Assembly (NCBI GenBank): GCA_036505875.1
Contig: DASXSR010000247.1
Coordinates: 1-49,800, forward strand
Source of the DNA: Onstottus_A sp036505875
GTDB lineage: Bacteria; Acidobacteriota; Blastocatellia; UBA7656
DNA length: 49,800 nt
Direction of reading: 5' to 3'
Shown here: in pieces, positions 37,973 to 46,737 of the stretch
Layout: each line of letters starts with the position of its first letter
Position numbering within the stretch: position 1 is the stretch's first letter
The notes under the pieces: generated by a model
Seen by the model: the letters and a program-made list of their open reading frames with translations, nothing else
What the model was told of the DNA's origin: nothing
Database searches by the model: none
Made by a program: the position numbers and the translations under genes

Positions 37973-39784
37973 TCACTCAAGCGTTTCCCCAACTGCGAGC
38001 CGTCCGTGCGCTCGACGCGAAAGGCGAAAGCTAGATGATTTGAAAAGCGTAGCCAATACGGCAAGCAGCGCCGCCGCAGAAACAACTTTGCCTGCCAGTC
38101 GCGGCGCTGTGTCCTCGAAGGCAAGCGTAAGTTGGTGCTCGCCCGGCGCCACGCGTATTTGGATGTCGCCTTCTTTGCTGGGCTCGATCTCCGACGGGGC
38201 GCCGTCGACCTGAGCGATCCATCCTGGAAAATACAATGTGTAGAGCCTTAGCACCGACGCTGTTGTGGCGCTGACCTGGTAACTCTGGCGAACGCCTTCA
38301 GCATCCAGAGCCTCGAAGGTCGCGTCGCCATCGGTCACAACAATCGGCGGCAGTTGCTCCTCATCGTGAAGCTTGTTGTCCCACCAGATCGGTCGATATT
38401 CCGGCACTTCCCGGCGAGGTTGGCTTGCGTCGAAAGCTCCCGGCTCGTAGGGCGCCCGCGCCACGATAAAACTGCTGATCAATAGTCCGAAGAGCACTGC
38501 CGCAGCAAGCGTCGCTGAGTAGACGAGACGCTGTTTGACCTGATCTGTCAGGACGGACAAGGCAACCGCGACCATGATGCAGGTTCCCGCGGTGACGATC
38601 ACCAGCCATCGAAACGGAAATGACAAATACAGAAACTGCGGGATCGATTTCCACACGGGAGCAGAAAGCCGGCTGCTCATCAGCAAGCTCACGATCGTAA
38701 TCAGCCACACACCGCGAAGCGCGCGTCTCTGCCAGAAGAGTCGCGCTGCGGCTTTGCGGTTGACCACTACGATGGCGGTCGAGATTGCGAATAAGATCGG
38801 AAGCACAAGTGCCGCCTGCTCAGTTTTCAGCAGATAGATGTATGCATTAAGGTTTAACGGATCGGAGAAGGATGTCACTTCGCTTTTCATTAGGCCCAAT
38901 CTGAATGCTGGGCGAAGATGTTCGAACAGAAAATACTTGGGGTACTCGAAACGCAGGATCGCATCCATTCGCACGTACTTTCTTTCCAACAACAGGGGCA
39001 GAACATAAATAGCACTCAGCGCTGCTCCCAGAACCAGGCCAAGAGCGATCCTGGCAAGCCGTTTCAAGTTTCGTGTCATCGCTAATACCAAAACTGGTAG
39101 CAAAGCCGACAGCGCAAACGAAATTGGAATGTGGCTGAACAGCAGCAGAGAGTAACTTACCGCTAGAAAGCCGACCGCGTACCAGCCTGCTCCATTTGAT
39201 AATTGGTGGATTGCCAGGAGCACAAGCGGGACCCACGCGAACGACCAGAATTCTCCCAGCGTCGTTCCTTGATAGAGATCTAACAAATGATACGGCGCCG
39301 TTATGTAAAGCACAGCACTTACCACCGCCGGCCACATTGACAGCCAGGAGCGAGCAGCGAAATACATCGCGAGTCCCGACGCGCACAGACCCGCCCAGCA
39401 ACTTAACGAAAGCGATAGAAGTGTATCTTTGACCACGAAGTTGGCGGCCGCGGTAACAAAGAACGAGAGCGGCGGATAGTAAAGCATCGCCGGACTGCCC
39501 ATACCGTTATTCAGGCTGCTCAGCCATCGCGGGTAAAGCGTGCCTCCATCACGGATGGCTTCTTTGAACGCCAGTGCGCGTCTGAAATGCCAATCCGAAT
39601 CCACGCCGCTTGGAAACCCGCGCACGAACATGGGAAGCATCACCAGCGTTGCGATGCCGATTACGAGCAGGCAAGCCTCGAGATCGCGGGATTTAAGCCT
39701 AGGCGGTGAAAGAACCCCCGAGTCTTCGATCGATTCCGTTGGTTGAGAGCCGGACAGGTTTCGCGCTGAGCGGCTCGGTCTCAT
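37973..39784 (-). CDS. Polytopic PTPS-related membrane protein (copy A)
   Basis: The 603-residue protein is a paralogue of the downstream gene, with the same order of helices and motifs. These are YPRWLSSLNNGMGSPAMLYY, DLYQGTTLGEFWSFAW, RLSAPVWKSIPQFLYL and the C-terminal YTLYFPGWIAQVDG beta domain. Overall similarity looks substantial but well below identity, so the duplication is old. Upstream, TTGACA and CACAAT (18-bp spacing) lie so close to ATG 39784 that a leaderless transcript would result; this is only a possibility. The gene is divergent from the GT39-like gene with a 98-nt gap. Confidence 0.82.
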   Translation of the reverse strand: MRPSRSARNLSGSQPTESIEDSGVLSPPRLKSRDLEACLLVIGIATLVMLPMFVRGFPSGVDSDWHFRRALAFKEAIRDGGTLYPRWLSSLNNGMGSPAMLYYPPLSFFVTAAANFVVKDTLLSLSLSCWAGLCASGLAMYFAARSWLSMWPAVVSAVLYITAPYHLLDLYQGTTLGEFWSFAWVPLVLLAIHQLSNGAGWYAVGFLAVSYSLLLFSHIPISFALSALLPVLVLAMTRNLKRLARIALGLVLGAALSAIYVLPLLLERKYVRMDAILRFEYPKYFLFEHLRPAFRLGLMKSEVTSFSDPLNLNAYIYLLKTEQAALVLPILFAISTAIVVVNRKAAARLFWQRRALRGVWLITIVSLLMSSRLSAPVWKSIPQFLYLSFPFRWLVIVTAGTCIMVAVALSVLTDQVKQRLVYSATLAAAVLFGLLISSFIVARAPYEPGAFDASQPRREVPEYRPIWWDNKLHDEEQLPPIVVTDGDATFEALDAEGVRQSYQVSATTASVLRLYTLYFPGWIAQVDGAPSEIEPSKEGDIQIRVAPGEHQLTLAFEDTAPRLAGKVVSAAALLAVLATLFKSSSFRLSRRAHGRLAVGETLE

Positions 39785-39882
39785 CGCGGCTCATTGTGCG
39801 GCGCGCGTTCAAAGAGTGTCAAGCTCGACATCTTGCGAGCAAGACTGCTAGTATTTTGCGCCGTTCACCGCACGATTCCGTT

Positions 39883-41427
39883 ATGAGCACCAGCGCCCCT
39901 GCGCGACTCAGTCAAACCCTGGACAGAATTTGGTCACGTTTGGATGATTGGGCAAGCGTGCGCAACCTGACTGTGCTCGCTTTCTTCGTCGGCGCGACGG
40001 TTACGTTGCTCCATCGCCCCTTCAGCCGGCCCGAAGTCGGAGACCCGGCGATTTACGACTACATCGCGCAGTCGATCTTGCGCGGGCAGCTTCCCTATCG
40101 GGACGTCGTGGACATCAAAGGCCCGGGAGCCCCATATCTTAGCGCTGCGTCGATGCTCGCGGCCAAGCTTCTGGGAGCGCGTGATGTCATCGCAGTGAGA
40201 GCCCTAAACGTCCTCTTGGTAGGATTGCTGTCATCGCTCACATTCCTTGTAGCTCAGACTTACCTGAAGAGCAGGGCTGCCGGATTGATTGCGTTCCTGG
40301 TTCCGCTTCTGAGGTATCAATTCCTGGAATTCATGATCGAGGGTACTCAGCCAAAGCTGCCAATGATCGTCTTTGGTTTGCTCTCGCTGATTTTAATCGC
40401 TCGCGACAAACCGTTCTGGTCTGGGTTCTGCTCGATGCTGTCGTGTCTATGTTGGCAGCCAGGCTTGATGTTTACCGGCGTGGCAATTCTGATGTTTTCG
40501 CGATATCTGACGAGTTGGCGAGACCTGCGCGCCGCAAGAGTTGTTCTAGGCGCGGCAATTCCGCTCGCTGTAGTCCTAACGTACTTCTACGCCAGCGGAG
40601 CGCTCGGCGACCTCTGGGCGTGGTCGATAACTTACAACTACAGCGTGTTCGGCCCGGAAGCCGAGAGAACCATCGGCGCGGCGTTCGACCACTTGTGGAT
40701 AATACTTCGCCGCACGTTTGAGCGAGACACTATTCTTGTGGTGGTCGGCATGATCGGCCTGCTTTTGTTCTTAGTCGAACGAGTGATCGCAAAGATCAAG
40801 CAGCGCGGCGCTTTTACATCGCCCGACCTGTTCAGAGATGCCGTTGTATTTCCACCGCTGATATACCTTGTGTTTTCTCTGATCAACTTTCAAGGTGGCC
40901 CGGATTCCATTCCATTTTTTCCCTTCATCGGCATATTCGCCGGATGGGCAATAGTTCGGTTCTCTCGTCTGATTGCGCCTGTAGAGAGGCGACTTCGCTT
41001 GGAACCCTTGCTCGCGGGGATTTGTGTGTCGGCGATGATCGCTCTGGTTTTGTGGCGCGCTGTCTCTTACCATCCTGGCGGCCAAACGTTGCAAGACCAA
41101 TACGTCGCAATGAAGCCCCTCTCAGATTTGCTCGGCCCGAATGACCGGATATATGTCCACGGCTCGGTCGAAATACTCGTTCTCTTGAACAGGCCTAATC
41201 TCAACCCCTACGTCTTTCTCGATTGGGGAGCAGACGATTTTGCGGCTTCGCGGAAGGGCGCATCGTTTGAAGCAATGATCGACCAAATGGAGGCGCAAGC
41301 TCCGAAGCTGGTTTCAATCTCACGCCTGAGAAAGGTGAACCATGCTGATGTTTTCCGGCGTTGGGCTGACGAGCACTATGAGAAATTGAATCTCGCCGGC
41401 TATGAGAGGATTATGATCCGCAAATAG
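39883..41427 (+). CDS. GT39/ArnT-like polytopic membrane glycosyltransferase
   Basis: This is a membrane protein with about ten helices and the family-typical first periplasmic loop with DPAIYDYIAQSILRGQLPYRD and VVDIKGPGAPYL (acidic residues in this loop act in catalysis in GT39/GT83 relatives). A C-terminal small domain (DRIYVHGSVEILVLLNRPN) follows. A lipid-phosphate-sugar donor is expected; acceptor unknown. ATG 39883 is chosen to give a helix start similar to relatives; an in-frame start at 39706 would overlap the divergent gene by 79 nt. Its last 17 nt overlap the 3' end of the J-PilZ gene on the other strand. Confidence 0.82.
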   Translation: MSTSAPARLSQTLDRIWSRLDDWASVRNLTVLAFFVGATVTLLHRPFSRPEVGDPAIYDYIAQSILRGQLPYRDVVDIKGPGAPYLSAASMLAAKLLGARDVIAVRALNVLLVGLLSSLTFLVAQTYLKSRAAGLIAFLVPLLRYQFLEFMIEGTQPKLPMIVFGLLSLILIARDKPFWSGFCSMLSCLCWQPGLMFTGVAILMFSRYLTSWRDLRAARVVLGAAIPLAVVLTYFYASGALGDLWAWSITYNYSVFGPEAERTIGAAFDHLWIILRRTFERDTILVVVGMIGLLLFLVERVIAKIKQRGAFTSPDLFRDAVVFPPLIYLVFSLINFQGGPDSIPFFPFIGIFAGWAIVRFSRLIAPVERRLRLEPLLAGICVSAMIALVLWRAVSYHPGGQTLQDQYVAMKPLSDLLGPNDRIYVHGSVEILVLLNRPNLNPYVFLDWGADDFAASRKGASFEAMIDQMEAQAPKLVSISRLRKVNHADVFRRWADEHYEKLNLAGYERIMIRK

Positions 41428-42604
41428 GTTGAGGCCATTCTTTTTCAACGAGCTGCAGGCACAGGCGCTCGCGCCCATCCGTTCCGCGATATCGATTAGT
41501 CACTATCGCGAGGCCTTCGAACCTAACTCTTGGGCAGCTCAACATTATCACGTCAAACTCGAAAGGCGCGCCGGCTACTACGACTCTGAGGCCCCTTTTG
41601 CTGATATTCTCGGTTTTTGTTTCTTCGCGGCCAATCGAATTCATGCTTTCGTCGAAGTACTCCAGCTTGACTGACTCGGCGCGTTGTTCCCGCGGCTGTC
41701 GTCTGCGGTCGACTCCGTTCCATGCGTTCGGACGAAATACTGACCAAGGCTTGTCGAGGTATCCGGCTGGCGGATTCTCACCGAGGAATTCCACGCCAAT
41801 GGCGCGCACGCCTTGCCTTGGCAGCTCGACCCTTCGCACCAAACTGTAAACCTTGTAACTTGTATCGCTGAAGCCGTGTCTTCGCAGTTTGGGCGGAAGT
41901 GGAAGCGTCAGGTACAGCACCATGCCGGGTTTTACCCGTCTGCGAAGTCGAAGCCGAGCGCCGGTCCTGCTGACGTCAATCGCTTCGGTCATCTCGTGCC
42001 ACTTGCCGGCATTCCGGTCGTAACCTGTGACGCGCACTGGAATAGTTAGCTCGACCCGCCCGCACCTGCGCCGATTGTCGCTGGTGGAGGCTTGCGAAGA
42101 CTCGCTGTACGCTTGGGGTCGCTTGAGACTGAGGTTTTCAGTCACCACTGCTTGAGATTCTGAGGTTACTGCACCGATGACTGCACCGCGTGACCGCGCG
42201 GCATCTGACTTTCCAACCTGAGTGTGAGCCGGACTGCCAACGGACGAATTACTTACGACGAGCGAAGCGTCGTCGTATTCCTTTCGCTTGTGGAAGCTTG
42301 CCAGCACCGCAAACGCTTGCGAAGCCTTCTTGAAAGCGCGCTCGATTCTCAATGTGACGTCGGCGGGCAAGTCCTTGCTTATGGTATAGGGCGGAAAGAC
42401 CAGTCTAACCAGATTGTCGAACGACGACTTGATCTCCTCTTGTGTAGCCGAACGTTCGACTTCGAGAACCTGGTAAAAAGTGTTTGCGAACTCGACGCGG
42501 CTCAGCAGTCGCTCAAGATCGAGGAAGTATGCGCTCATCTGATGCGCATCGTATTCGACCGGCATGTCGGCTTGGAGATCCAGCGGTGCTGCCGTTGTGC
42601 TCAA
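41411..42604 (-). CDS. Degenerate J-domain fused to two PilZ domains
   Basis: Residues 41-113 look like a DnaJ J-domain (FYQVLEVERSATQEEIKSSF... RKEYDDA), but the HPD motif needed to stimulate DnaK is absent (FPP at that site). A disordered linker leads to a first PilZ domain (177-283) with RRRCGR (R179-R183) and DVSRTG (D210-G215). A second PilZ domain (299-390) has RRQPR (R301-R305) and NISKRG (N333-G338). Both domains keep the RxxxR and (D/N)xSxxG c-di-GMP contacts. The protein may report c-di-GMP to the polysaccharide machinery next door. The start appears to be TTG 42604 (weak AGG 8 nt upstream); ATG 42565 is the alternative. A good promoter is at 42686-42713. Confidence 0.8.
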   Translation of the reverse strand: MSTTAAPLDLQADMPVEYDAHQMSAYFLDLERLLSRVEFANTFYQVLEVERSATQEEIKSSFDNLVRLVFPPYTISKDLPADVTLRIERAFKKASQAFAVLASFHKRKEYDDASLVVSNSSVGSPAHTQVGKSDAARSRGAVIGAVTSESQAVVTENLSLKRPQAYSESSQASTSDNRRRCGRVELTIPVRVTGYDRNAGKWHEMTEAIDVSRTGARLRLRRRVKPGMVLYLTLPLPPKLRRHGFSDTSYKVYSLVRRVELPRQGVRAIGVEFLGENPPAGYLDKPWSVFRPNAWNGVDRRRQPREQRAESVKLEYFDESMNSIGREETKTENISKRGLRVVVAGAPFEFDVIMLSCPRVRFEGLAIVTNRYRGTDGRERLCLQLVEKEWPQPICGS

Positions 42605-42685
42605 AGACTATACCTGGGATAAGGCGAGGTCTCGCCCGGCTGTTTGCAACACCGACCATGGGGGCTTCAGGTTAACAATGAGCTC

Positions 42686-42713
42686 ATTATGAGTCACTCT
42701 CAAGAATTGTCAA
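42686..42713 (-). promoter_or_regulatory. Sigma-70-type promoter candidate for the J-PilZ gene
   Basis: TTGACA (42713-42708) and CATAAT (42691-42686, five of six to consensus) are separated by 16 bp on the minus strand. The predicted transcript starts about 75 nt upstream of the gene's start. Confidence 0.5.
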
Positions 42714-42875
42714 CAATCATCTTTCGACGCCGCTTCGGGTACTTACCGGCTTGGGGTCTGTAAACAGTTCCCGCATCAAACGGAGAACTGGTGAAACTTG
42801 CCGGAATGCACACTGGAGGAATAATATTTTTGAGCGCGAACCTTACTCAGATTTTCCATTGGAGGATACGCAAGA

Positions 42876-43385
42876 ATGAATTTCAGGAAGACTGTACTAT
42901 ATGCCACGCTGCTTTGTCTTGCTTCCAGCGCGTTCGCTCAAGACAACCGCGGGAACGCCGATCTTACAATCAAGGCGGCCAAAATAACAATAAATTACGG
43001 CCGCCCCAGTTTGGGCGGACGGGACAGCAGACTCGGTGAGGCGAGCGATGGAATGGTTTGGCGTTTAGGAATGAATAAGGCGACTGAAATAGAAACCACG
43101 CATGATCTGATTGTCGCGGGGAAAGTGGTGAAGGCCGGCAAGTACACGCTGTGGGCCAAGAAAGTCAGCGGTAACAACTGGCTGCTCGCCTTTCATCCAA
43201 AGACCGGCGTGTGGGGCGACCCTGCGCTCACCGAGGGATTCATCGCCGAATTACCGCTCAAGCTTGAAAAGGCCGCCGAACCTGTTGATCCGCTGACCAT
43301 CTCGCTAGCCGAAGGCAAGGGCAAAGCCTGGATCAAAGTGCAATGGGGTAAGGACGTACTCACAGGCTCGTTCGACGTCAAGTAA
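42876..43385 (+). CDS. DUF2911-domain exported protein
   Basis: A signal peptide (MNFRKTVLYATLLCLASSAFAQ) is followed by one DUF2911 domain, with the characteristic KITINYGRPSLGGRDSRLG and MVWRLGMNKATEIETTHDL, then AGKYTLWA and IKVQWGKDVLTGSFDVK. DUF2911 proteins are common in Bacteroidetes and Acidobacteriota; no biochemical function is known to me. GGAGG lies 10 nt before the ATG. The 271-nt upstream region to the J-PilZ gene contains that gene's promoter and no other clear signal. Confidence 0.88.
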   Translation: MNFRKTVLYATLLCLASSAFAQDNRGNADLTIKAAKITINYGRPSLGGRDSRLGEASDGMVWRLGMNKATEIETTHDLIVAGKVVKAGKYTLWAKKVSGNNWLLAFHPKTGVWGDPALTEGFIAELPLKLEKAAEPVDPLTISLAEGKGKAWIKVQWGKDVLTGSFDVK

Positions 43386-43561
43386 TAAGCACGTCCGGCC
43401 TGGCGTGGCCGCGTGAGCATATCGGGCGACAGCCACACGATATGGAGCAACGCAATCTTGCGACAGGCGTTGTGGTTAATATTGTTGGGCGCACGGGCCG
43501 GCGCTTACGGGGAATGCGAGTTGCGGCAAAAAGGGCAAACTCAACGAACCACGGAGGACCT

Positions 43562-43915
43562 ATGTTAAAGAGAGTTGGAGTCGTTGTGCTTGTCCTTGCG
43601 TTTTTTTCCCTGGCGGCAGCGCCCGAAACGCTGGCTTGCCATCGCCATCGAAGGGTCGGCTATTACCGGCCGGTGGCGACGAGCTATTACAGCCCGTACG
43701 CTTATCGCGGCGTGGCTGGTTCGCGTTACTACTCGCCGTATCACCGAGGCCACTCGACGCGAAACCTCGTTCTGACAGTGGCAGCTCCGGCGGCGTTAGG
43801 CGCCGGGATAGGAGCGATTGCAGGCGGCGGTAAAGGCGCGGGCATCGGGGCGCTGGTTGGCGGCGGAGGCGGCGCGCTGTACTACTTGCTGAAGCATCGC
43901 GGCCGCAGGTACTGA
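43562..43915 (+). CDS. Small exported glycine-zipper protein
   Basis: The 117-residue protein has a signal peptide (MLKRVGVVVLVLAFFSLAAA), a Tyr/Ser/His-rich middle (about 30-65, CHRHRRVGYYRPVATSYYS and SRYYSPYHRGHS), and a C-terminal glycine zipper (GAGIGAIAGGGKGAGIGALVGG) ending in YYLLKHRGRRY. Glycine zippers pack helices in outer-membrane lipoproteins and surface antigens. The first Cys (C26) is not in a lipobox. The function is unknown. GGAGG lies 4 nt upstream of ATG 43562; the longer in-frame start at 43442 has no support. It lies 176 nt after DUF2911 and may be independent. Confidence 0.75.
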   Translation: MLKRVGVVVLVLAFFSLAAAPETLACHRHRRVGYYRPVATSYYSPYAYRGVAGSRYYSPYHRGHSTRNLVLTVAAPAALGAGIGAIAGGGKGAGIGALVGGGGGALYYLLKHRGRRY

Positions 43916-43936
43916 TCGCTCGATTTGTATCCCACA

Positions 43937-44080
43937 AAAGGGACGCAAAGGACACTAGGGACGCAAACGACACAAAGGACGCAAAAACCACGAAGTACGA
44001 AAAGTCTTACCGGCTTTTTCGTCCTCGTGTTTTTGTGTCCCTTGTGTCGTTTGCGCCCCTAGTGTCTTTTGCGTCCCTTT
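43937..44080. repeat. Large near-perfect hairpin of GGACGCAAAGGACAC-type words
   Basis: A left arm of 68 nt (43937-44004) and a right arm of 67 nt (44014-44080) are reverse complements at about 85-90 percent, around a 9-nt loop. Each arm is itself a run of short words such as GGACGCAAA and GGACAC. It lies between the glycine-zipper gene and wecB, so it could terminate or stabilise transcripts there. It shares wording with shorter elements at 1046-1084 and 25134-25212. Confidence 0.8.
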
Positions 44081-44136
44081 CGTCCTTTCCTGTAGACTCC
44101 CTCCTGAATCATCAACTCAAACTCTGAACAAGTGCG

Positions 44137-45237
44137 ATGCTCCGAATAATAAACGTCGTCGGCGCTCGGCCAAACTTCATGAAAATCGCGCCGGTCATCG
44201 ATGAGATGCGCCGCCGATCAGACCGATTCGAACCCCTGATTGTTCACACCGGCCAACATTATGACGAGTCGATGAGCGACCGGTTCTTCGAGGATCTCAA
44301 GATTCCGCGGCCAGATATCAATCTTGAAGTCGGCTCGGGCTCTCACTCCGAACTGACCGCTCGAGTGATGATCGAATTTGAGCAAGTTCTTTTGAAGCAT
44401 CGCGCGGACTGGGTAGTCGTCGTTGGCGATGTAAACTCGACGATGGCGGCGGCGATCGTGGCGGCAAAGATGCTTATTCGAGTGGCGCATGTGGAAGCGG
44501 GGCTCCGAAGCCGCGACCGCTCGATGCCTGAAGAGATTAATCGAGTGGTGACGGATGCGCTTGCGGATCTGTTGCTCACTCCGTCGCGCGACGCAAGCGA
44601 GAATCTGCTTCGTGAGGGCGTTCCGCCGGAAAAAATTCGCTTCGTCGGTAATGTGATGATTGATACTCTGCATCGCAATCTCGAAAGGGCGCGCGGCTCG
44701 CGAGTGCTGGATCGCCTCAGTTTAAAGCCCGGGGAGTTCTGCGCGATGACGCTGCACAGGCCGTCAAACGTGGATGACAGAGAAACGCTTTCGGGCATAC
44801 TTGACGCGCTGCAAGCGATCGGCGAGAGGTTGCCGATTGTGTTCCCGGTTCATCCGCGCACCCGCGAGCGACTGCGCGAGTTCGGCTTTGACCAACGACT
44901 CCGCAAGCAGGCGAGCTTGATTATCACCGAGCCGCTCGGCTATCTGGACTTTTTGCAGCTTTACAGCAACAGCCGCCTGGTGCTCACCGACAGCGGCGGC
45001 ATTCAAGAAGAAACCACGGCCCTCGGCATTCCGTGTTTAACGCTCAGAGAAAACACTGAACGGCCGATTACCGTGGTCCAGGGAACCAATCGAGTCGTCG
45101 GAAGCGATCCGGTGGTCATCAAGCGCGAGGCATTCGCCGCTTTTGAACGCTCTGATCGCCCGGCCGGACTGCCCGAATTGTGGGACGGACACGCGGCGAT
45201 TCGAATAGTTGATGCGATTGAGGAAGCAAACCAGTAG
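44137..45237 (+). CDS. wecB: UDP-N-acetylglucosamine 2-epimerase (non-hydrolysing)
   Basis: The 366-residue enzyme converts UDP-GlcNAc to UDP-ManNAc, a precursor of surface polysaccharide. Its GT-B fold is marked by GARPNFMKIAPVI, VHTGQHYDESM, VGDVNSTMA, HVEAGLRSRDRSMPEEINR, MTLHRPSNVD, LTDSGGIQEE and LRENTERP, all standard WecB motifs. The ATG gives the family start MLRIINVVGARPN, although no good SD is seen. It is followed by the ligase/polymerase gene after 24 nt, and these with the lyase and asnB genes form a likely operon. Confidence 0.95.
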   Translation: MLRIINVVGARPNFMKIAPVIDEMRRRSDRFEPLIVHTGQHYDESMSDRFFEDLKIPRPDINLEVGSGSHSELTARVMIEFEQVLLKHRADWVVVVGDVNSTMAAAIVAAKMLIRVAHVEAGLRSRDRSMPEEINRVVTDALADLLLTPSRDASENLLREGVPPEKIRFVGNVMIDTLHRNLERARGSRVLDRLSLKPGEFCAMTLHRPSNVDDRETLSGILDALQAIGERLPIVFPVHPRTRERLREFGFDQRLRKQASLIITEPLGYLDFLQLYSNSRLVLTDSGGIQEETTALGIPCLTLRENTERPITVVQGTNRVVGSDPVVIKREAFAAFERSDRPAGLPELWDGHAAIRIVDAIEEANQ

Positions 45238-45261
45238 CTTTCGTTTCGCGGCGGTTCGAGG

Positions 45262-46737
45262 ATGGATACTGCTCGGAAAGGTTTTCTCACCACGACGCGG
45301 TTCAACAATGTTGCTGTCGCCCTTGTGCTTGGAACCGCCGGCACTGTGTTCGCTGCAGTTTTGTGCGCGAGTGGAAATTACCGAGAGGCGGCGGCGGTTG
45401 CAGCGGCAGCGATCGCGGCCGGGTTTGTTCTTTGGATGCCAATCTCGATCGGAACTTTGCTGATTGCCTGGTTTGTAACCACACCGCTGCTGTCTTTCTA
45501 CATCAGGTTTCCGACCGATAGATCAATCCTAAGCTACAACCGCGTCGTCTTCGGGCTGCTTATCGTAGCGCTGCTCGTGAGTCAAACTCGAACCGGTAAA
45601 TGGGCTTCGCTCCGAAGCAGGTTCTCGCGGTTCGAACTGGCCTGGGCGCTGCTGTCGGTGCTCGCGCTTGCAAGCGCCGCCGCTCAATCGAGCAATGTGG
45701 CTTATGGAACGCACCTGGCAGTGGATACATTCTGGCTTCCGCTCGTAGCCTTTCACCTCTCGAGAAACCACTTCAGTCTCTCGAGTAAGGGCAAGGCGTT
45801 ATTGCTGGGCGTCATCGCGCTTGCCGTCTTCTTGTTCGCGACTGGCGTCTTCGAGTTCGGCACAGGCGTCGATCTGCTCGCGTACACAGGGTCAAAAATA
45901 GTCCGTGAAGGCGAGCGCCGTGTGAACGGTCCGTTTTTGACCGATTCTTCTTATGCGATCATCTGCCTGATGTTTTTCGTGTTCCTGATGGCCGCGCCGC
46001 GAATCTTTCGTCTGCGGTTCGACCGCAGCGGCAAGCTGGTCTACGCTCTTGCCGTGGCCAGCGCCGCACTGGGAGCGCTGTTGCCTGCGTTTCGTATGGT
46101 CGCGCTCGCGCTGGTGGTCTGCTGGATGATCTTGGAATGGACGGCGCGATCGGGCGACCCGAAGTTCCTGCGGCGCAGCCTGCCGGCTGGATCGTTTATT
46201 GTCGCAAGTCTGATTGTTGCCGCGATGCTGGCCGCGGTCGCAGCTCCGTCGGCGTTTGTAGGTCGCCTTACCAGCGCTCGCACAGCGTTTGGCCGGCTCG
46301 CAACGTGGCAGGCTGCGGTCGAAATCACGCTCTACAAACCTGTCTTCGGCGTCGGCTTAGGAAACTACTCCGAGGCTTACGATGCGACGCACTATTATGC
46401 CGAACAGCCGGACGAAGAAATCCTGGAGACCAAAGCGGCTTACTACCCACACTCAAACCTCTTATGGATAAGCGCCGAGCTCGGACTGACTGGACTAGCT
46501 CTTTACATCGCCGCGAACGTCTATCTTTTCTTGATGGGCTGGCGCGCGCTCAAAAAGGCGTCGGATCAGCAGCAGCGAACGACCGCTGCTTGCGTAATCG
46601 CGCTACTGGTAGCTTACTGGATTCCCGGTCTGACTCTCTCAAGCGCGTATTACTCGGACTTGAATTTGTACTTTTTCTTTCTCGCCGGAGCGTTATTGAA
46701 CCGATCCTTTGCCCGCACGGTTGACATCAGAAATTGA
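45262..46737 (+). CDS. O-antigen ligase/polymerase (Wzy/WaaL-type) membrane protein
   Basis: The protein has about twelve hydrophobic segments. A large periplasmic loop near residues 340-410 contains TARTAFGRLATWQAAVEITLYKPVFGVGLGNYSEAY and YYPHSNLLWISAELG, as summarised by the AFGRLATW and HSNLLW motifs of the Wzy_C/O-antigen ligase domain. It probably polymerises or ligates lipid-linked repeat units in the periplasm. The order after wecB supports surface polysaccharide assembly. Its stop codon TGA overlaps the TTG start of the next gene (TTGA). Confidence 0.88.
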   Translation: MDTARKGFLTTTRFNNVAVALVLGTAGTVFAAVLCASGNYREAAAVAAAAIAAGFVLWMPISIGTLLIAWFVTTPLLSFYIRFPTDRSILSYNRVVFGLLIVALLVSQTRTGKWASLRSRFSRFELAWALLSVLALASAAAQSSNVAYGTHLAVDTFWLPLVAFHLSRNHFSLSSKGKALLLGVIALAVFLFATGVFEFGTGVDLLAYTGSKIVREGERRVNGPFLTDSSYAIICLMFFVFLMAAPRIFRLRFDRSGKLVYALAVASAALGALLPAFRMVALALVVCWMILEWTARSGDPKFLRRSLPAGSFIVASLIVAAMLAAVAAPSAFVGRLTSARTAFGRLATWQAAVEITLYKPVFGVGLGNYSEAYDATHYYAEQPDEEILETKAAYYPHSNLLWISAELGLTGLALYIAANVYLFLMGWRALKKASDQQQRTTAACVIALLVAYWIPGLTLSSAYYSDLNLYFFFLAGALLNRSFARTVDIRN

